Assembly (NCBI GenBank): GCA_944990035.1 | Contig: CALYLX010000101.1 | Span: 62,001 to 126,000 of the forward strand | Length of the DNA stretch: 64,000 nucleotides | Direction of reading: 5' to 3' | Origin: Clitopilus passeckerianus | Taxonomy: Eukaryota > Basidiomycota > Agaricomycetes > Agaricales > Entolomataceae | Shown here: in pieces, positions 35,040 to 46,739 of the stretch | Layout of the letters: every line of letters begins with the position of its first letter | How positions within the stretch are numbered: the first letter of the stretch is position 1 | Notes under the pieces: model-generated | The model's database searches: none | What the model saw: only the letters and a program-made list of their open reading frames with translations | What the model was told of the DNA's origin: nothing | Program-made: the position numbers and the translations under genes

Positions 35040-36850
35040 AGTATGGTGATTTGATTGAAGCTTGATACGCTTCGTAAACGCCTGGCCAGAAGCAAAAGAC
35101 GGAATAACCCCCGTGTCGGCGCTGGATCATTTAGTTTCGCTGGTGGCCTCCACTCTACTATTCTGGAAGAAAGACCAGAAAACCAGAAATCTTTGTGTTG
35201 CATTCTACGGTAAGCCTCCTTGCGAAGAGCACCCGTCCTGTGTATCAAGACCAACGTTTCTATGCATTGAGGTAATCCGGCACCTACGAGGTACTTTTCG
35301 ATCAGGATGGCAGTCGACGTCGGTGGAGGTACTATCGCCTGAGTGTGGGCTAGGCAAAATCACGAAGAGGCAGCGGTAGTTCAGTACTCAATCCTTGACT
35401 TTGTCCAACCACTGAGAGTATGGTGATTTGCTAGGAGCATGATGCGCTTCGTAAACGCCTGGCCAGAGCAAAAAGATGGAATGAACCCCATGTCGGCGCT
35501 GGATCAATTAGTTTCGCTGGTGGCCTCCGTTCTACCATATCCGGAAGAAAGACCAGAAAACCAGAAATCGTTGCGGCACACCACGGTACGCCTCCTTGCG
35601 CAGAGCACTGTCATGTGTGTCAGGACCAACGTTCTACGCATTGAGGTAATCCGGCACCTACGAGATACTTTTTGATCAGGATGGCAGTTGACGTAGGTGG
35701 ACTAACATAGTGTGGACTAGGCAAAATCCTGAAGAGGCAGCGGTAGTTCGATACTCAATCCTTGACTTTGTCCAGCCACTGGCAGTGAGAGTATGGTGAT
35801 ATGCTTGAAGCTTGATGCGCTTCGTAAACGCCTGGCCAGAGCTAAAAGACGAGATGAACACAGTGTCAGTGCCAGAACGTCATTTACTTTGGTGGCTCCC
35901 ACAACTCCATTTCAGGAAGAAAGACCAGATAAACCAGAAAACGTGGGCTGAGTACACGGAACCCTCCTTGTGCAGGACACCTGTCCTATGTGTCAAGACC
36001 AACGCCCTAGGCATTGAGGTAATCCGCACCTACACAGCATTTTTTGATCGAAGTTGATAGTTGACTCCGGTGCATTCACTACAGTGTGGGCTGGCCAAAT
36101 TTACGAAGAAGCCGCGTAAGTTCAGCACTCAATCCTCGATATTATCGAGCCACTTAGACTATGGTGATTTGCTTGAAGCTTGATGCGCTTCGTAAGAAGT
36201 AAACGACAGGGCGAACCCCATGACGACGCAGGGCCGGTTGTTTAACTCTACCCATCTGGGAGAAAGACCAGAAAACCAGAAATTCGTGCGCTGAGCATAC
36301 GGGACATCTCATTGCTGTGGAAGAGTAGTCATTTGTGTCAACACGCACCTTCTGTGCATTGAGAACCCGAAGTACTTTCTTGAATGGGTCATATAACGGT
36401 GTGTTTGGGAGAAAGAACTTGAAGAAGACGAAAGTGAGCCTGAGGATAAATTCTAGGCTTCGTCGGGCTAACAAAGAACACTGGCGCATTGAAACTTCGC
36501 CGGTATTCAGCAACAGCGGCATGCTGGGCTCTAAGTGCAGCCGTGAGCTGAGCGAAAGTACTAAAGGCTACGACAGTTCGTAATCCAATCTTCCATCTCC
36601 GTCAGCCACTTAGACTATGGTGATTTGCATGGAGCCTGAAAAGCTTCGTAAACGCATGGCCAGAAGTAAAAGACGGGATGAACCCCGTGTCGGCGCCGGA
36701 ACGATTAGTTTGTGCTGGTGGCCTCCACTCCATCCATCCCAGAAAACCAGAAATTCGTGTGCTGACCGCCAGGCTGCGTTTCATTGCGCTAGCACAGGTC
36801 GTATGCACCAAGACCAGCGTTCTATACATTGAGACGAACCGGCAACCTTT
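35040..36850. repeat. Tandem array of about 375-bp units
   Basis: Units begin with a(g/c)tatggtgatttg at about 35040, 35418, 35790, 36158 and 36614, giving spacings near 378, 372, 368 and 456 bp, the last unit partial. Shared landmarks in each: AGCTTGATRCGCTTCGTAAACGC-like block at the start, TGAACCCCGTGTCGGCGC-like block, GAAAGACCAGAAAACCAGAAAT, AAGACCAACGTTCTA.GCATTGAGG, and CAGCACTCAATCCT near the end. Copies 1 and 2 are most alike; 4 and 5 are more diverged and 4 carries extra sequence. Short open frames recur in each unit on both strands but are interrupted in different ways. The array fills the gap between two divergent genes (start codons at 35035 and 36958). Confidence 0.85.
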
Positions 36851-36957
36851 TTATTGCTGTTACCACTGCAGTTGGCTTGATGGCGGTCCAGGATTGTCGC
36901 ACTGTTCTGGCCAGATATCGGTGGCTGTGTAATTTTTCCAGTTCTCTTCCAAGTCCA

Positions 36958-39900
36958 ATGCCGCCGACTTTGAAGCGAAAATTGCGGGATGAGGCTGGCT
37001 CTAGAAAGGTAAAATCTACACATAAGGATTAATATAGATGGCTGACAAGATTATAGACCAGGAAAGTCGAGGATGAGGCGATGAGTGATGTCCAGGACCT
37101 AAATTCTGATGCTGAAATGAACGACGGTGAAGACGATGAAGAGGTAGGGTCTGACGGCAATGAGGAGGAAGGAAACGAGGAAGAAGGTGCACGGGGCGGT
37201 ATAGACGGTGTACAGGCTCATGCTGATGCCCATGAACCTGGAACGAAGCCCAAAAAACCACCAACAGGCGAAGAGCTTCGAACTATCAAAGATGCTACAG
37301 ACCTTTTCAGGTCCAGCTCCTTCAAACTGCAGGTGCGTAGCAAAAACACCTCATTATGTTCTTTTAATAATGGTTTATTGTAGATTGACGCTCTATTACC
37401 CAACGTCCGACCAAAAGGATCTCGAATACCACCACTTGAACGGTTCCTCCTTGCTCTGCACTCTGTTCTAGTCAAAATACCTTCATCGTCTCCGCAACAT
37501 CCACTCGAGGCATCTAGGAAACTATTGAAAAAGGGAATATCTGTTCCCTACCCCCTACCACTTCCAACTGAAGAAACAAACTGGAAGGTTTCCTTCGAGA
37601 AACCCAGTGATATCACTGTGGTTGGGAGCTGGCCTAACAAGGTCACCGTCAAAGCAAAAGATAGGATCCCATTTGTTGTGGACGTTGCTGTCGAGATGCC
37701 CAATGTACGTGTGCAATGTATTCATGAGAGGATGTTTAACCGATCCGGATTTGGTCAACAGGAGCTTTTCCAAGAGAAGGATTACCTCAACGGACGCTTC
37801 TTCCACAAACGAGCTTTCTATCTCGCAAGCCTTTCCGCTGCAATCATAAACCCCAAGAGTGGCCTCAACGTAGACGTTTCCTACGACTCCCTATCCGATG
37901 ACCCAAGGTTGACCAAGCTAGTCCTCGTACCAAGAAAAGGTTCGTTATACATCTCGCTTCGCTGCTCGTCGCACTTACGCCTCCCAGATGGATCTCAAAA
38001 CGACTTTACAAAACTAAATGCCCGAGTGAACATCATCCCCACCCTCTCCCAAACCTCTCCAATTCCCCTGCACCGACTCTCACCTGCCCAATCCAACCTC
38101 CGCGTTCAATCACCCACATCTTCCTCCTCATCCTCCGAGCCTACCGAGGCCTCCCGCATCCCAACACCAATCTACAACACCGCCCTTCTAACCTCCCTTC
38201 TCCCCCGTCCCCAACTCCTCGCAACCCACTCAATCAAAGACGAAGTCCCAGCATTCGCAGACGCTCTCACCCTCTTACGAATCTGGGCCAACCAACGTGG
38301 ATACGGTGCCGGTGCTGAAGGCAGAACCTGCGTCCGAGGGTTCGAAGATCGTGGTTTTTGGTGGGGCGCCGTACTGGAGTTGGTTGTATTGGGTGAGGAG
38401 AAGTGGGGTGCTGGGATGAAGGGCAAGAGACGACCGCTTGGGAGGGGGCTGAGCTCGTATCAGCTGTTCAGGGCTGCTCTGGATCTATTATGTTCGTGGA
38501 GTTTTTGTTTCATTTTGGTAGGAAGGCGCTGATACTGTTTCTATCGTTGTAGCGAAACATGACTTTAGCAAGGAACCGTTGTTCGTCAAGACCAAAGGTG
38601 GCCAGCATAGGTTTGCGCCTGAGGAGTATACCGAGCTGCATGAAGCCACTTTTGTGGATTCTTCGTCCTTGGTGAACCTATTGGTTGGTGTACCTCTTGG
38701 TTCTTTGGACCTTGTAAGGTTTCCTCCTGCAAGGTAGTTTCAGTCACTAATTATGACATGAAGCTTCGACAAGATGCCCTCAAAACCTTGGAATCTCTCG
38801 ACCAAAACTCAATACATGCAGATCCGTTTGGAGATGTATTCCTCGTCGACCATAGAGACCTTCCAACTCGCTTTGATACCGTTCTACAGTAAGTCGTTCC
38901 TACCATTCTCCATACCCATTCATAACTAAACCTCAATGCCAGTGTCGACCTCTCAACAGCAAAACCACGCAACCTGCCACTCCATACAATCATAGACTCC
39001 GGCTCCCCCTCCAACGCTCTCCTATCCTCCCTCTCCTCCATCCTCCGAAAAGGTCTCGGTGACCGCACAAAAGCAATCACCTTCCTCCACGCCCCATCCT
39101 CTCCCCGTCCACTAGCCCAAGCCCATCCATCAACACTCAACACAATCTACATCGGCCTCATACACGAACCGTCCAATGCTTACCGCCTCGTAGACCACGG
39201 TCCCGCCGCAGATGAAGAAGATGCGGAAAAAGTCAAAGCCTTCCGCGACCTCTGGGGCGAAAAATCCGAGCTCCGTCGCTTTAAAGACGGCAGAATCGTT
39301 GAGAGTGTAGTCTGGGACGTCAAAACTGCCGATGAGAGAGCGCAGATACCGGGGATGATTGTCAGGCATCTCCTCAAGACCCATTTCGGTGTCACCGACT
39401 CTGAATCTGATGTTAAAGTCAAGTCTTGGCAGAAGGACTTTGACGCGATGCTTAGGCTGCCTGAGACCGTGTCCTCCATCTACCGCGGCTCGGGGATGGT
39501 CACGGGTGTCAAAGGTGCACTGAACGCATTCGACGACCTCGTTCGGAAAATCAAAGGTCTCGGAGACGCCATTCCTCTATCTGTCCTCAACGTCAACCCA
39601 ATCTCGGAACAACTGCGCTACACAAGCGTCTTCAGCCCCGTTCCCCTCCCTCCCAAAATCGCTGCTCTCCTCCCTGCAAACGCCAAATACGTCGCCCCCA
39701 TCGAGGTGCTGGCGGAATTTGAGAAATCCTCTCGGTGGCCGGACGATCTGAAGGCAATCCAGAAGATGAAGCTGGCGTTCTTCGAGAGGTTGGCTTCGGA
39801 ATTGATGTCTACGGCGGAAGGATTGACGGCGAGGGTCGTGGTTGGGGACGGTCTGGACTCCTCAGAAATACGGGATCAAGCATGCTTGGAGGTGGTGAAT

Positions 39901-41236
39901 CCAGACGGATGGGCGTTCACACTGCGCATATGGGTCGACAGGGAAGCCGTGTTGTTGGATAGGATCATCGAGGAGAAGAACAAGAAGGTCCCGCCGATGT
40001 TGAGGCAGAAGAAAAAGGAGGAGGATCAAGTCAAGGCTAGACTTTACCGGGAAGCGTACGAGGCGAAGGAACTGTATACGAGGAGGTTCATCCAAGCGCC
40101 ACGGCATCATCGAGCAGTGGCTACCCTATCTCATCAATATTCTGCATTCGCGGGGACTGTGAGGCTCGTTAAGAGGTGGCTCGCATCACACTGGCTTCTT
40201 CATGGACATATCAGCGAGGAGGCGGTGGAAATCTTGTGTGCGAAGTTCTTCGTTGGGGATGGAAGGACGGTCGGGGTGGATTTGGACTCGGAGACGGATA
40301 AGGAGAGGGCGATGAGGGCTAGCATCCCTGGAAGCAAGGAGCGTGGCTTTGCGACTGTGGTGCAGTTCCTGAAGGATTGGAAGTGGACGGAAGGTGTTAT
40401 GGTGCCGATGTATGGTGCACAAACGCAGTCTTTCCGGGACGAAGAAGATGAGGGACTCAAAGCCAAGTCGAAGGACACTGGTGCGGTTGCGGGGAATGGC
40501 GTTTGGAGGCTGGAAACCGAGGTGGATACGGAAGGGAGGATGTGGACTCGCCATGGGCCTGATGCGACCGTCGCACAGCGAGTTGCGGCCTTGGCCAAAG
40601 CGACCTGGGGCTTGATGCAAGGGATGGAGAGCGGTGCTTTCGATGTGAAGGTTTGTTCTTTCCTTACCCACTCAACTCTACTCAGTTTGCTGATTCATTA
40701 TGGCCCTTAGTCTTTGTTCATCCACCCTACAGACGATTACGACGTTCTCGTTCGCCTAGACCGGGCAATCTTACCTCGTTACTTCATCAACATCGCAGTC
40801 GACGCCAACGCGCTTTCACGGCGGGGAAAGTATGTGAACACTGCTGCGGAATCAGAATCATCAGTCGTTCGACCAGGTTTCGATCCTGCAAGGCTCCTAT
40901 TTCACGACTTACAGAGGGTCTACACGAACACTTTCAAGATCTTCCATGACTCCTTCGGTGGTGATCGGTATGGGATTGTATGGGACCCTTCACTTCAGGA
41001 ACCACGTCTTTTCAGGGTGCTTGGACAGTTCTCGAGCGTCCCTGTCAAAAAGGTACGCCGCACTGCATTTAATCACGTTTCTGAGGCGGGTTCCTGATTA
41101 TGTTTGACGATTTCAGGAGAATGAAAAGGCAAAAGAGAAGAACCTCGTCACGTTAAATGATACAGCGATACTTGACGAGGTCGAACGACTGGGCTCGGGG
41201 CTGGTGAAGGAGATTGTGGTTCAAGTTGCAGCATAA
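36958..41236 (+). CDS. UTP22: Utp22/Nrap nucleolar pre-rRNA processing factor
   Basis: Ten exons (36958-37008, 37057-37332, 37384-37704, 37762-37939, 37988-38491, 38553-38713, 38764-38888, 38943-40650, 40711-41052, 41117-41236) give 1261 residues, like yeast Utp22 (about 1240). The protein is part of the small-subunit processome (with Rrp7 and CK2 in yeast) and acts in 18S rRNA maturation in the nucleolus. After an acidic N-terminus the family landmarks appear in order: SSFKLQIDALLPNV, VVGSWPNKVTVK, LFQEKDYLNGRFFHKRAFYL, PAFADALTLLRIWANQRGYG, LRRFKDGRIVESVVW, HQYSAFAGTVRLVKRWLASH, ISEEAVEILCAKFF and IHPTDDYDVLVRLD. These are degenerate nucleotidyltransferase/OAP-like domains thought to be structural. 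The intron at 37705-37761 is a multiple of three without stops, so retention would add 19 residues. Confidence 0.94.
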
Positions 41237-41966
41237 TCTGGTCGATCAAGGAGGGTGTGCATATTTGCATTGTATTTTTCGCATCTAATATATGTACATG
41301 CCGCATATCCGCCTTATTTTCGGCCACAGCAGTTTTTGATGCCCAGGAGGCGCATTGTTTCTCACTCACTGTCGCTGTCAAAAGTCGGATTGTCATGTTC
41401 CATGTAGCCCGGAATAAATTGTTCAGTGCTGCAAAGCAGATGTTAGCCAGGAGTGTTGAGGTGACGACCGCCAGTCACCGCCTACAATCATCATCACGTT
41501 TAAGTTGACTCACGGAGCCCGCTCACCGCCAAAATTTGCAGCCGTTGGAGTGACAACCGTTCACGTAGGATTGCTTCCACGCTCTCTGGGAGTTTGCTTG
41601 GCCTAAAATCGAGAAATAGTCTAGTCAACTGGCAGAAATTGAACATTGCGGCTACAAAACTAAAAATACAAATACTGAACAATAGGATATATTTTGTGAG
41701 GATTTCTGCTAAAAGCAACCCCAATTGTGGGCAATACTTTGAGGGCCATAGACGGTTTCCAGGTAACGGCCGAGAGAGCACATGTGTGCGCTTGTGCCAA
41801 GTGGAGGGAAGATGCCGGATGTATTTATTTGGCAGAACCTTGATGAACAAAACATAAAGTCCTTTCCTCCCTCCTTCCCGTCGTTGTTGTCGCTGTTCTA
41901 CTACCATCTTCAGACGTTCTAGTCGTTCTTTACAAGACACTCTTTTACATCTTCAACGTTGTCAAA
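41237..41966. other. Intergenic, promoter of the LysM gene
   Basis: About 730 bp between UTP22 and the LysM gene. A C/T-rich stretch (41860-41900) precedes the ATG at 41967, typical for a fungal transcription start region. Frames on the minus strand are unconvincing. Confidence 0.4.
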
Positions 41967-42774
41967 ATGATCTTCTCCGCTGCCTTCATCGCTCTTCCCT
42001 TCCTTGCCTCAGGTAAGCTTGCTCCACCAGACTAATGAAACCGGACAGGGATACTAACGGGACCCTGGGCGCTCTTTGCGTCGTGTTTTTCTGAAACTTC
42101 AGTCTTCGCCAAAGATTGCACTAGGAAGTACACCGTCCAGGCTGGCGATATCTGCGACAGCATTTCTGCTGCTAAGAACGTCTCTACGTGCGTTATACTC
42201 CACGCTTTCCTAGCAACGATAAAATTCTTGAACTTACGACGTGTTTTCTCTGACCGAACAGCTACCAACTCTCTGCCATCAACACTGGCATTATCAACGA
42301 GGAGTGCACCAACCTTGTTCCCGGCAGCGAACTTTGCCTCGGATATGCTGGAGAGGACTGCACCACCACTTACACCGTGGTCTCTGGTGACACCTGCGAG
42401 GGCGTCGCAGGCAATAACCGCGTGAACACCACTATGCTTTACTCCAACAACCCTCAAATCGACTCGGAATGCAGCAACATCTACGTCGGCGAGGTGAGCT
42501 ATTCATTCCACACGTCTCCAAATTCCCGAACCTCGCATGATTCGCTTTATGTTGACCAAACAACTGATTGCAATTCGCACACTAGGTTCTCTGCGTTGCC
42601 GGTCAGGTCCAGGTTCCCCCTACCCCCGCTGGCCCTCTCCCTGGTTCCAACATCCCCACCACCGCTACTCCCGCCAACCCCTCCGCTACCAAGCCCGCAC
42701 CCTCTAAGCCCGCTCAGAACGAGGAGGAGGAGGATGACGACGACGAGGACCTCCCTTACTGCGACGAGCTCTAA
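41967..42774 (+). CDS. Secreted two-LysM protein with acidic tail
   Basis: Four exons (41967-42012, 42103-42187, 42262-42493, 42586-42774) give 183 residues. A signal peptide (MIFSAAFIALPFLASVFA) is split by intron 1. LysM 1 runs from about residue 21: CTRKYTVQAGDICDSISAAK, then STYQLSAIN, closing at LVPGSELCLGY. LysM 2 follows: CTTTYTVVSGDTCEGVAG ... LYSNNPQI and IYVGEVLCVAG. Each domain keeps paired Cys residues as in fungal secreted LysM proteins, which bind chitin oligomers. A Pro/Thr/Ala linker leads to an acidic stretch (NEEEEDDDDEDLPYCDEL). There is no catalytic domain, so it fits the LysM effector-like class that shields hyphal chitin or suppresses chitin-triggered defence; which role is unknown. 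The final Cys in the acidic tail has no obvious partner. Confidence 0.92.
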
Positions 42775-43362
42775 GCGAACCCGCACCCACTCTGCCACGC
42801 AGGCATTTCCATAGAATGCTAGCTGGTTGATTCAGCGGCTTACCTTTCAGTTCCTCTCTCACACATTCATCTCTGCCCCACATATCTGCATTGCTGTCAC
42901 ATCGAGTCGGTCGGATTGCAAATTACTCCAAGTATACCAAAACCAAAACTTTTTTTATTCACATTCATTTACGTTATACCTGGCCCTTTTTCCGTTCTGT
43001 TCTGTTATAGTTGTTAAGACGCGGAATGGAATGGAAGAGTTTTCTGGGGATTGTCGTTATTACAGAATATCACTATGTTTTTAATTTTGCATACATAGGT
43101 TGGTCCAGCGGATCGACCCGCCTGCTGGTCCTGGTGGTTGGTGGGTTGGTGATTATAATTCTTTTACGTAGCATTTAGCACGCATGCATTGCAATACAGC
43201 ACTTCAATTTGATTTTAAAAACAGAAAATATTCTGATTCGATAAGATTCTGCCCCTGTTTAATTTCAAAATCAGCGCTTGCTCTTGAGGATCACTTGATT
43301 GGCTACAGGCGTCGAATCACATGCTCTTTCAAGTTGGGCACCCCCCTATATTTTGAAGCTTA
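42775..43362. other. Intergenic
   Basis: This holds the 3' flank of the LysM gene and the 5' flank of the first orphan paralogue. The last part, CCCCCCTATATTTTGAAGCTT before the ATG at 43363, recurs almost identically before the second paralogue at 44521. Confidence 0.5.
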
Positions 43363-44222
43363 ATGGCGAGCAATGCCCAATCTACGCAAGTAGAACACCA
43401 CCTCGGACCTGCTCTTACTCTATCAAACGAAGAATTTGCCTTCAAATTTGGAGAGTGCATCCTCGTCAGGATCCCTGAACCTATCGAGATAAATGGAAAC
43501 ATCGCCGACGAAGCGACCACTGGCACTGGCACAGACCTACCACCCACTTCGAACGGAAAAAGCCCTCAATACCTCGCCTTCATCCGCCGAGCGACCTTCC
43601 AGCCAGAAGATGGATCTTACCTAGTTGAGGTCTATCCCGTAGTTTCCTTCTCCATCGCCGTACAATACATTGGACGACCACGCCAAAGTTATACTTCTCC
43701 CACTTCCACCTTTATCCCACAAACAGCCTCAGGCTACGCCTGAAGCATTTGGAGCTCCGCTTGAGTTCGGGGGCTGGGAACACAGGAGAGATGCGTGGCT
43801 TAGGGTTGTTCCGAGCCGGTTTGTGTTGCTCTGGACAAGGCCCGTGAGTTCTTTCGTTCGACCATTGGCATCTGCTATTAAATTGGCATTGGTTATAGTT
43901 TAAGCGAATGAACCCTCCTCTCATCATGCCCCGACGTATATTCGAACGAATTGAGCTTTATCGAGAAAACTTGGGGTTGAACCAAACTCGCGGCGATCAA
44001 AATTCTCTCCCGCTAAATGGTATCCTGGTCCTCGAAGGAGTCGATGAGGATGCGGAGGGACCAGACGCTACAGCGCTAGACGATCTCAGGTTGATGGCGC
44101 ACGATGATCCAAAGTGGAGGAAAGAGCTTGAAAGGTACCTGCGGGAAGAGGAAAAGGAGAGAAAAGAGATGCAGAAGGAACGTGCGGAACGATTGGCCAG
44201 CTGGAGGGAAAGTATAGCTTGA
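43363..44222 (+). CDS. Orphan protein, tandem paralogue A (frame integrity doubtful)
   Basis: It starts MASNAQSTQVEHHLGPALTL and has a beta-rich part with FGECILVRIPEPIEI, ATFQPEDGSYLVEVYPVVSF, later TPEAFGAPLEFGGWEHRRDAW, and a C-terminal part (exon 43899-44222) with EGVDEDAEGPDATALDDL and an acidic/basic helix KWRKELERYLREEEKERKEM. A conventional intron (43844-43898) joins the last exon. Between 43660 and 43732 the reading frame must shift; either a 73-nt intron (GTACAA donor, CTCAG acceptor) is removed, giving exons 43363-43659, 43733-43843, 43899-44222 and 243 residues, or the copy has lost 2 nt. Paralogue B is coding across this stretch and still resembles it in the shifted frame, which favours a deletion. 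Unknown family; the CILVRIP...VSF part recalls BAH-like chromatin modules only vaguely. Confidence 0.55.
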
Positions 44223-44548
44223 AATGTGCAGCCAAATTAAGCTTTACTGAGATCGAGGTACGAGATATTCTGAAAGGCAGATATTGCGTGACTCTTCTAA
44301 GGGGAAGAATAGTAGGTCTGGAAAGGGTTTTAGATGGTCAAGAGTCCTCGTCCTCGTCGTATTCATTTAATTAGTCTCGCATACTGGTACTACGACAAAT
44401 AATATAATAAATAATATCGTGTTAGATGAATGAATGTCTCTGTCTTGGATAGAATGTGGAATAGAAGGATCCTGGGATTACTGTTATGTCAATTGGCTAT
44501 AAGGACGCTCTCATTTTAGAACCCCCCTATATTTGAAGCTTCAAGTTG
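44223..44548. other. Intergenic between tandem paralogues
   Basis: A/T-rich 3' flank followed by a duplicated 5' flank (CCCCCCTATATTTGAAGCTT) directly before the second copy. Nothing else was seen. Confidence 0.5.
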
Positions 44549-45384
44549 ATGGCGAGCAATATCCAATCTACGCAAGTTGAATACCATCCCGGACCCGTCC
44601 TTTCGCTAGAGAACGAAGATGCCAGCTTCACTGTGGGCGAATGCATCCTTGTCCGAATCCCAGGAGGAATAGAAATCAGTGGACGCACGGTCGACGAAGT
44701 AACTGAAAATGGAACGGAGCCGCTAACGGAAGGACCCCTCGGCACCTTGTATTTATCCGCAATGCGACTGAGCTCCCAGGCGGGTCTTACATGCTTGAAG
44801 TGTATTCTGTGGTCTCCTTCATCGTTGCCGCTTATAATACATTGGATGGCGCCTCCGGGGCCACCCTCCCACCTTTGCCACTCACGCATCCCACACCTGA
44901 AGCCTTTGGACCTCCTATTCAGTTTGAAAACTGGTCGGGTCGTAAAGACTCGTGGCTTAGAGTCACTCCGAGCCGTTTTGAGCTGACCAGGACAAAAACC
45001 GTGAGTCTGTTGTTTTGATTACTATTTTCAGCTGTCTTTTTTGAGCGTGGTTCAATCCAGTTTAAACGAATGGAGCATCGCCTCATCATGCCCTCGTGCA
45101 TACTGTGGAGGATTGAATACTACCTACATCACCTGTTCCCGAACCAGTTCACAAACCCACATCCCCATCCCCACGTGCCCGATGATCTCCTGGCTCTCGA
45201 ATCTGTCGATGAGGATGCCTCGGGACCTGATGCGACTGCCTTGAATGATCTTATACCAATGGTGCACAACGACCCGCAATGGGAGAAGGAACTCAGAAAG
45301 TACCTGGAGGCAGAGAAGGAGGAGATAGAACAGATGCAGAAGGTGCGAGCTGTGAGATCGGCTGACTGGCTGGAGGGCATTTGA
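44549..45384 (+). pseudogene. Orphan protein, tandem paralogue B, frameshifted
   Basis: The layout equals paralogue A: MASNIQSTQVEYHPGPVLSL, FTVGECILVRIPGGIEI, then MLEVYSVVSF, TPEAFGPPIQFENWSGRKDSW, an intron 45001-45060 and a last exon 45061-45384 of exactly the same length (324 nt) as in A, with ESVDEDASGPDATALNDL. The first exon (44549-45000) is 452 nt, one short of a multiple of three. By alignment with A the missing base is around 44738-44750, where GGC-ACCTTGTATTTATCC faces CAATACCTCGCCTTCATCC. Read straight, the frame gives a 145-residue product that loses the conserved second half. No splice site in the region repairs it. It could be a true pseudogene or a sequencing error. Confidence 0.6.
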
Positions 45385-45551
45385 ACATATCAGTTAATAC
45401 AGCAAGACTCAGTATTCTCGATTAGTGAACATCCAGAAATTGAGAGCTCCTTTTTAAACCCAATAAAAAGGCTCCCAATGTTCTGATTTGACGAGAGGAG
45501 ATTGTATTAAAGATTACACTACTACAATATAAGACTAAAACCAATTCACCA

Positions 45552-46739
45552 TCACGGTTTCCCTCTTACCCCCGGGCCTGTGCAAGCAGCCCCGTTTGTC
45601 CTCGGGACAGTCGGACCCTCTCCAAGACTAAACCCAAACACCTTGCCCAAACTCAAGCGAAGGGAGTCATAAACAGCTTGAGTCGGGGCAGGATATATCG
45701 AATCCACGACATGGCGATTGATGAGGCCAGTTTTGGGCGAGAATGTGTACGTTGAAAGCCTAGCCAAGAATGACATCAGTTTTGCAAATTCGTAACATGA
45801 CTGTATGCATGACGTACACTTCCCATTCACCAGGGGTTTTACTCACGCGAGAGATACCAGTGACACAGTACCCAACCTCGACGCTCTTCTCTCGGCTGAT
45901 TTTGGATTGTCGTTTTTTGGCTGAAGGGGATTGGGGTTCGTCGGAGGAAGTTGGTTTCGGTGGGGTTTTTACGACCATCTTGGTCAGAGTGAGGCTGATG
46001 TCGGAGTACAGAGCGTTCAAAGTATGCCTAACGAAGGCAGATGAAGCGAGGTAGAGAGGAAGCCCTGGAAGCCACGCATATATCAGTCTACCTCGTAAAT
46101 CGCCGAGAAAGGACAAAGCATATACCTTCGATATGAAGAATGGATGGGAATGGCGCAGGTAGAGCGGCAGGCGGTGTATATGCCAAGCTAATCTTCGGAC
46201 TGTAGATTGTCTCCACGTCCTCATTCCCTTCCATCTGTGAATCAAGTGGATTGACGTTCACAATCGGAATACTACCCGACCGTGGCGGCTGTGGGCTCCC
46301 AGTGGATTTATCAATGCTCGTAATGAGCCCTGTTTGGAAGAACTCAGGTAATGTTTGCTGAAGCATGTAGATGGCGCGTCCTGGCTTGAATGATAGATCA
46401 GAAACTCTTCACTGAAGTTTAGTTCAACCACACACCTGTCCGAATTTCCCAGTCCTGGTCTGAGAGATGTTCGTCATCTTCTTCATGATTTTCAGGACTA
46501 TTTCCATCCGGTGGTCTAGTCGACCTTAGGCCTAGTTGCGACGAGAAGTCCTCTGCATCTTTACTCCCAGACTCCTTGCTACTGAGGTCACGGTCTCTTG
46601 GAGGTTTCTGAATTCGTTGTGTAGCCTGTGCAGCAAGTGAAAGCGAAGCAGAACGATGAAGCCCTTTTCGAGCAGGCAGGAGTATCACACTTCGAAGCTG
46701 GCTGGGTCGCCGAGCCAGCTGCTTCACAGCTATCGACAT
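45552..46739 (-). CDS. Mitochondrial-type C6orf136-like (DUF2358-like) protein
   Basis: Four exons (46436-46739, 46126-46380, 45818-46064, 45552-45759) give 337 residues. The N-terminus is basic and hydroxylated without acids (MSIAVKQLARRPSQLRSV, LPARKGLHRSASLS), a good mitochondrial targeting sequence. The body includes RTGRAIYMLQQTLPEFFQTG, YSPKISLAYTPPAAL, GLPLYLASSAFVRHTLNALY, VEVGYCVTGISRVSKTPGEW and YTFSPKTGLINRHVVDSIYP. This order (ligand-barrel strands ending in a TGLI.RH.VDSI strand) resembles SnoaL/NTF2-like proteins of the C6orf136 group. A Ser/Pro/Lys insert near residues 210-235 looks disordered. Function of the family is not established. The assignment relies on pattern memory. 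Confidence 0.62.

Noticed and set aside
35062..36057. Recurring small plus-strand frames starting M(I/M)RFVNAWPE in the tandem array
   Set aside because: They follow the DNA repeat, lose frame at different places in each copy and also have minus-strand counterparts, so they look like by-products of repetition.
37705..37761. 19-codon in-frame insertion in UTP22
   Set aside because: It has intron signals at both ends (GTACGT, CAACAG) and interrupts a conserved block.
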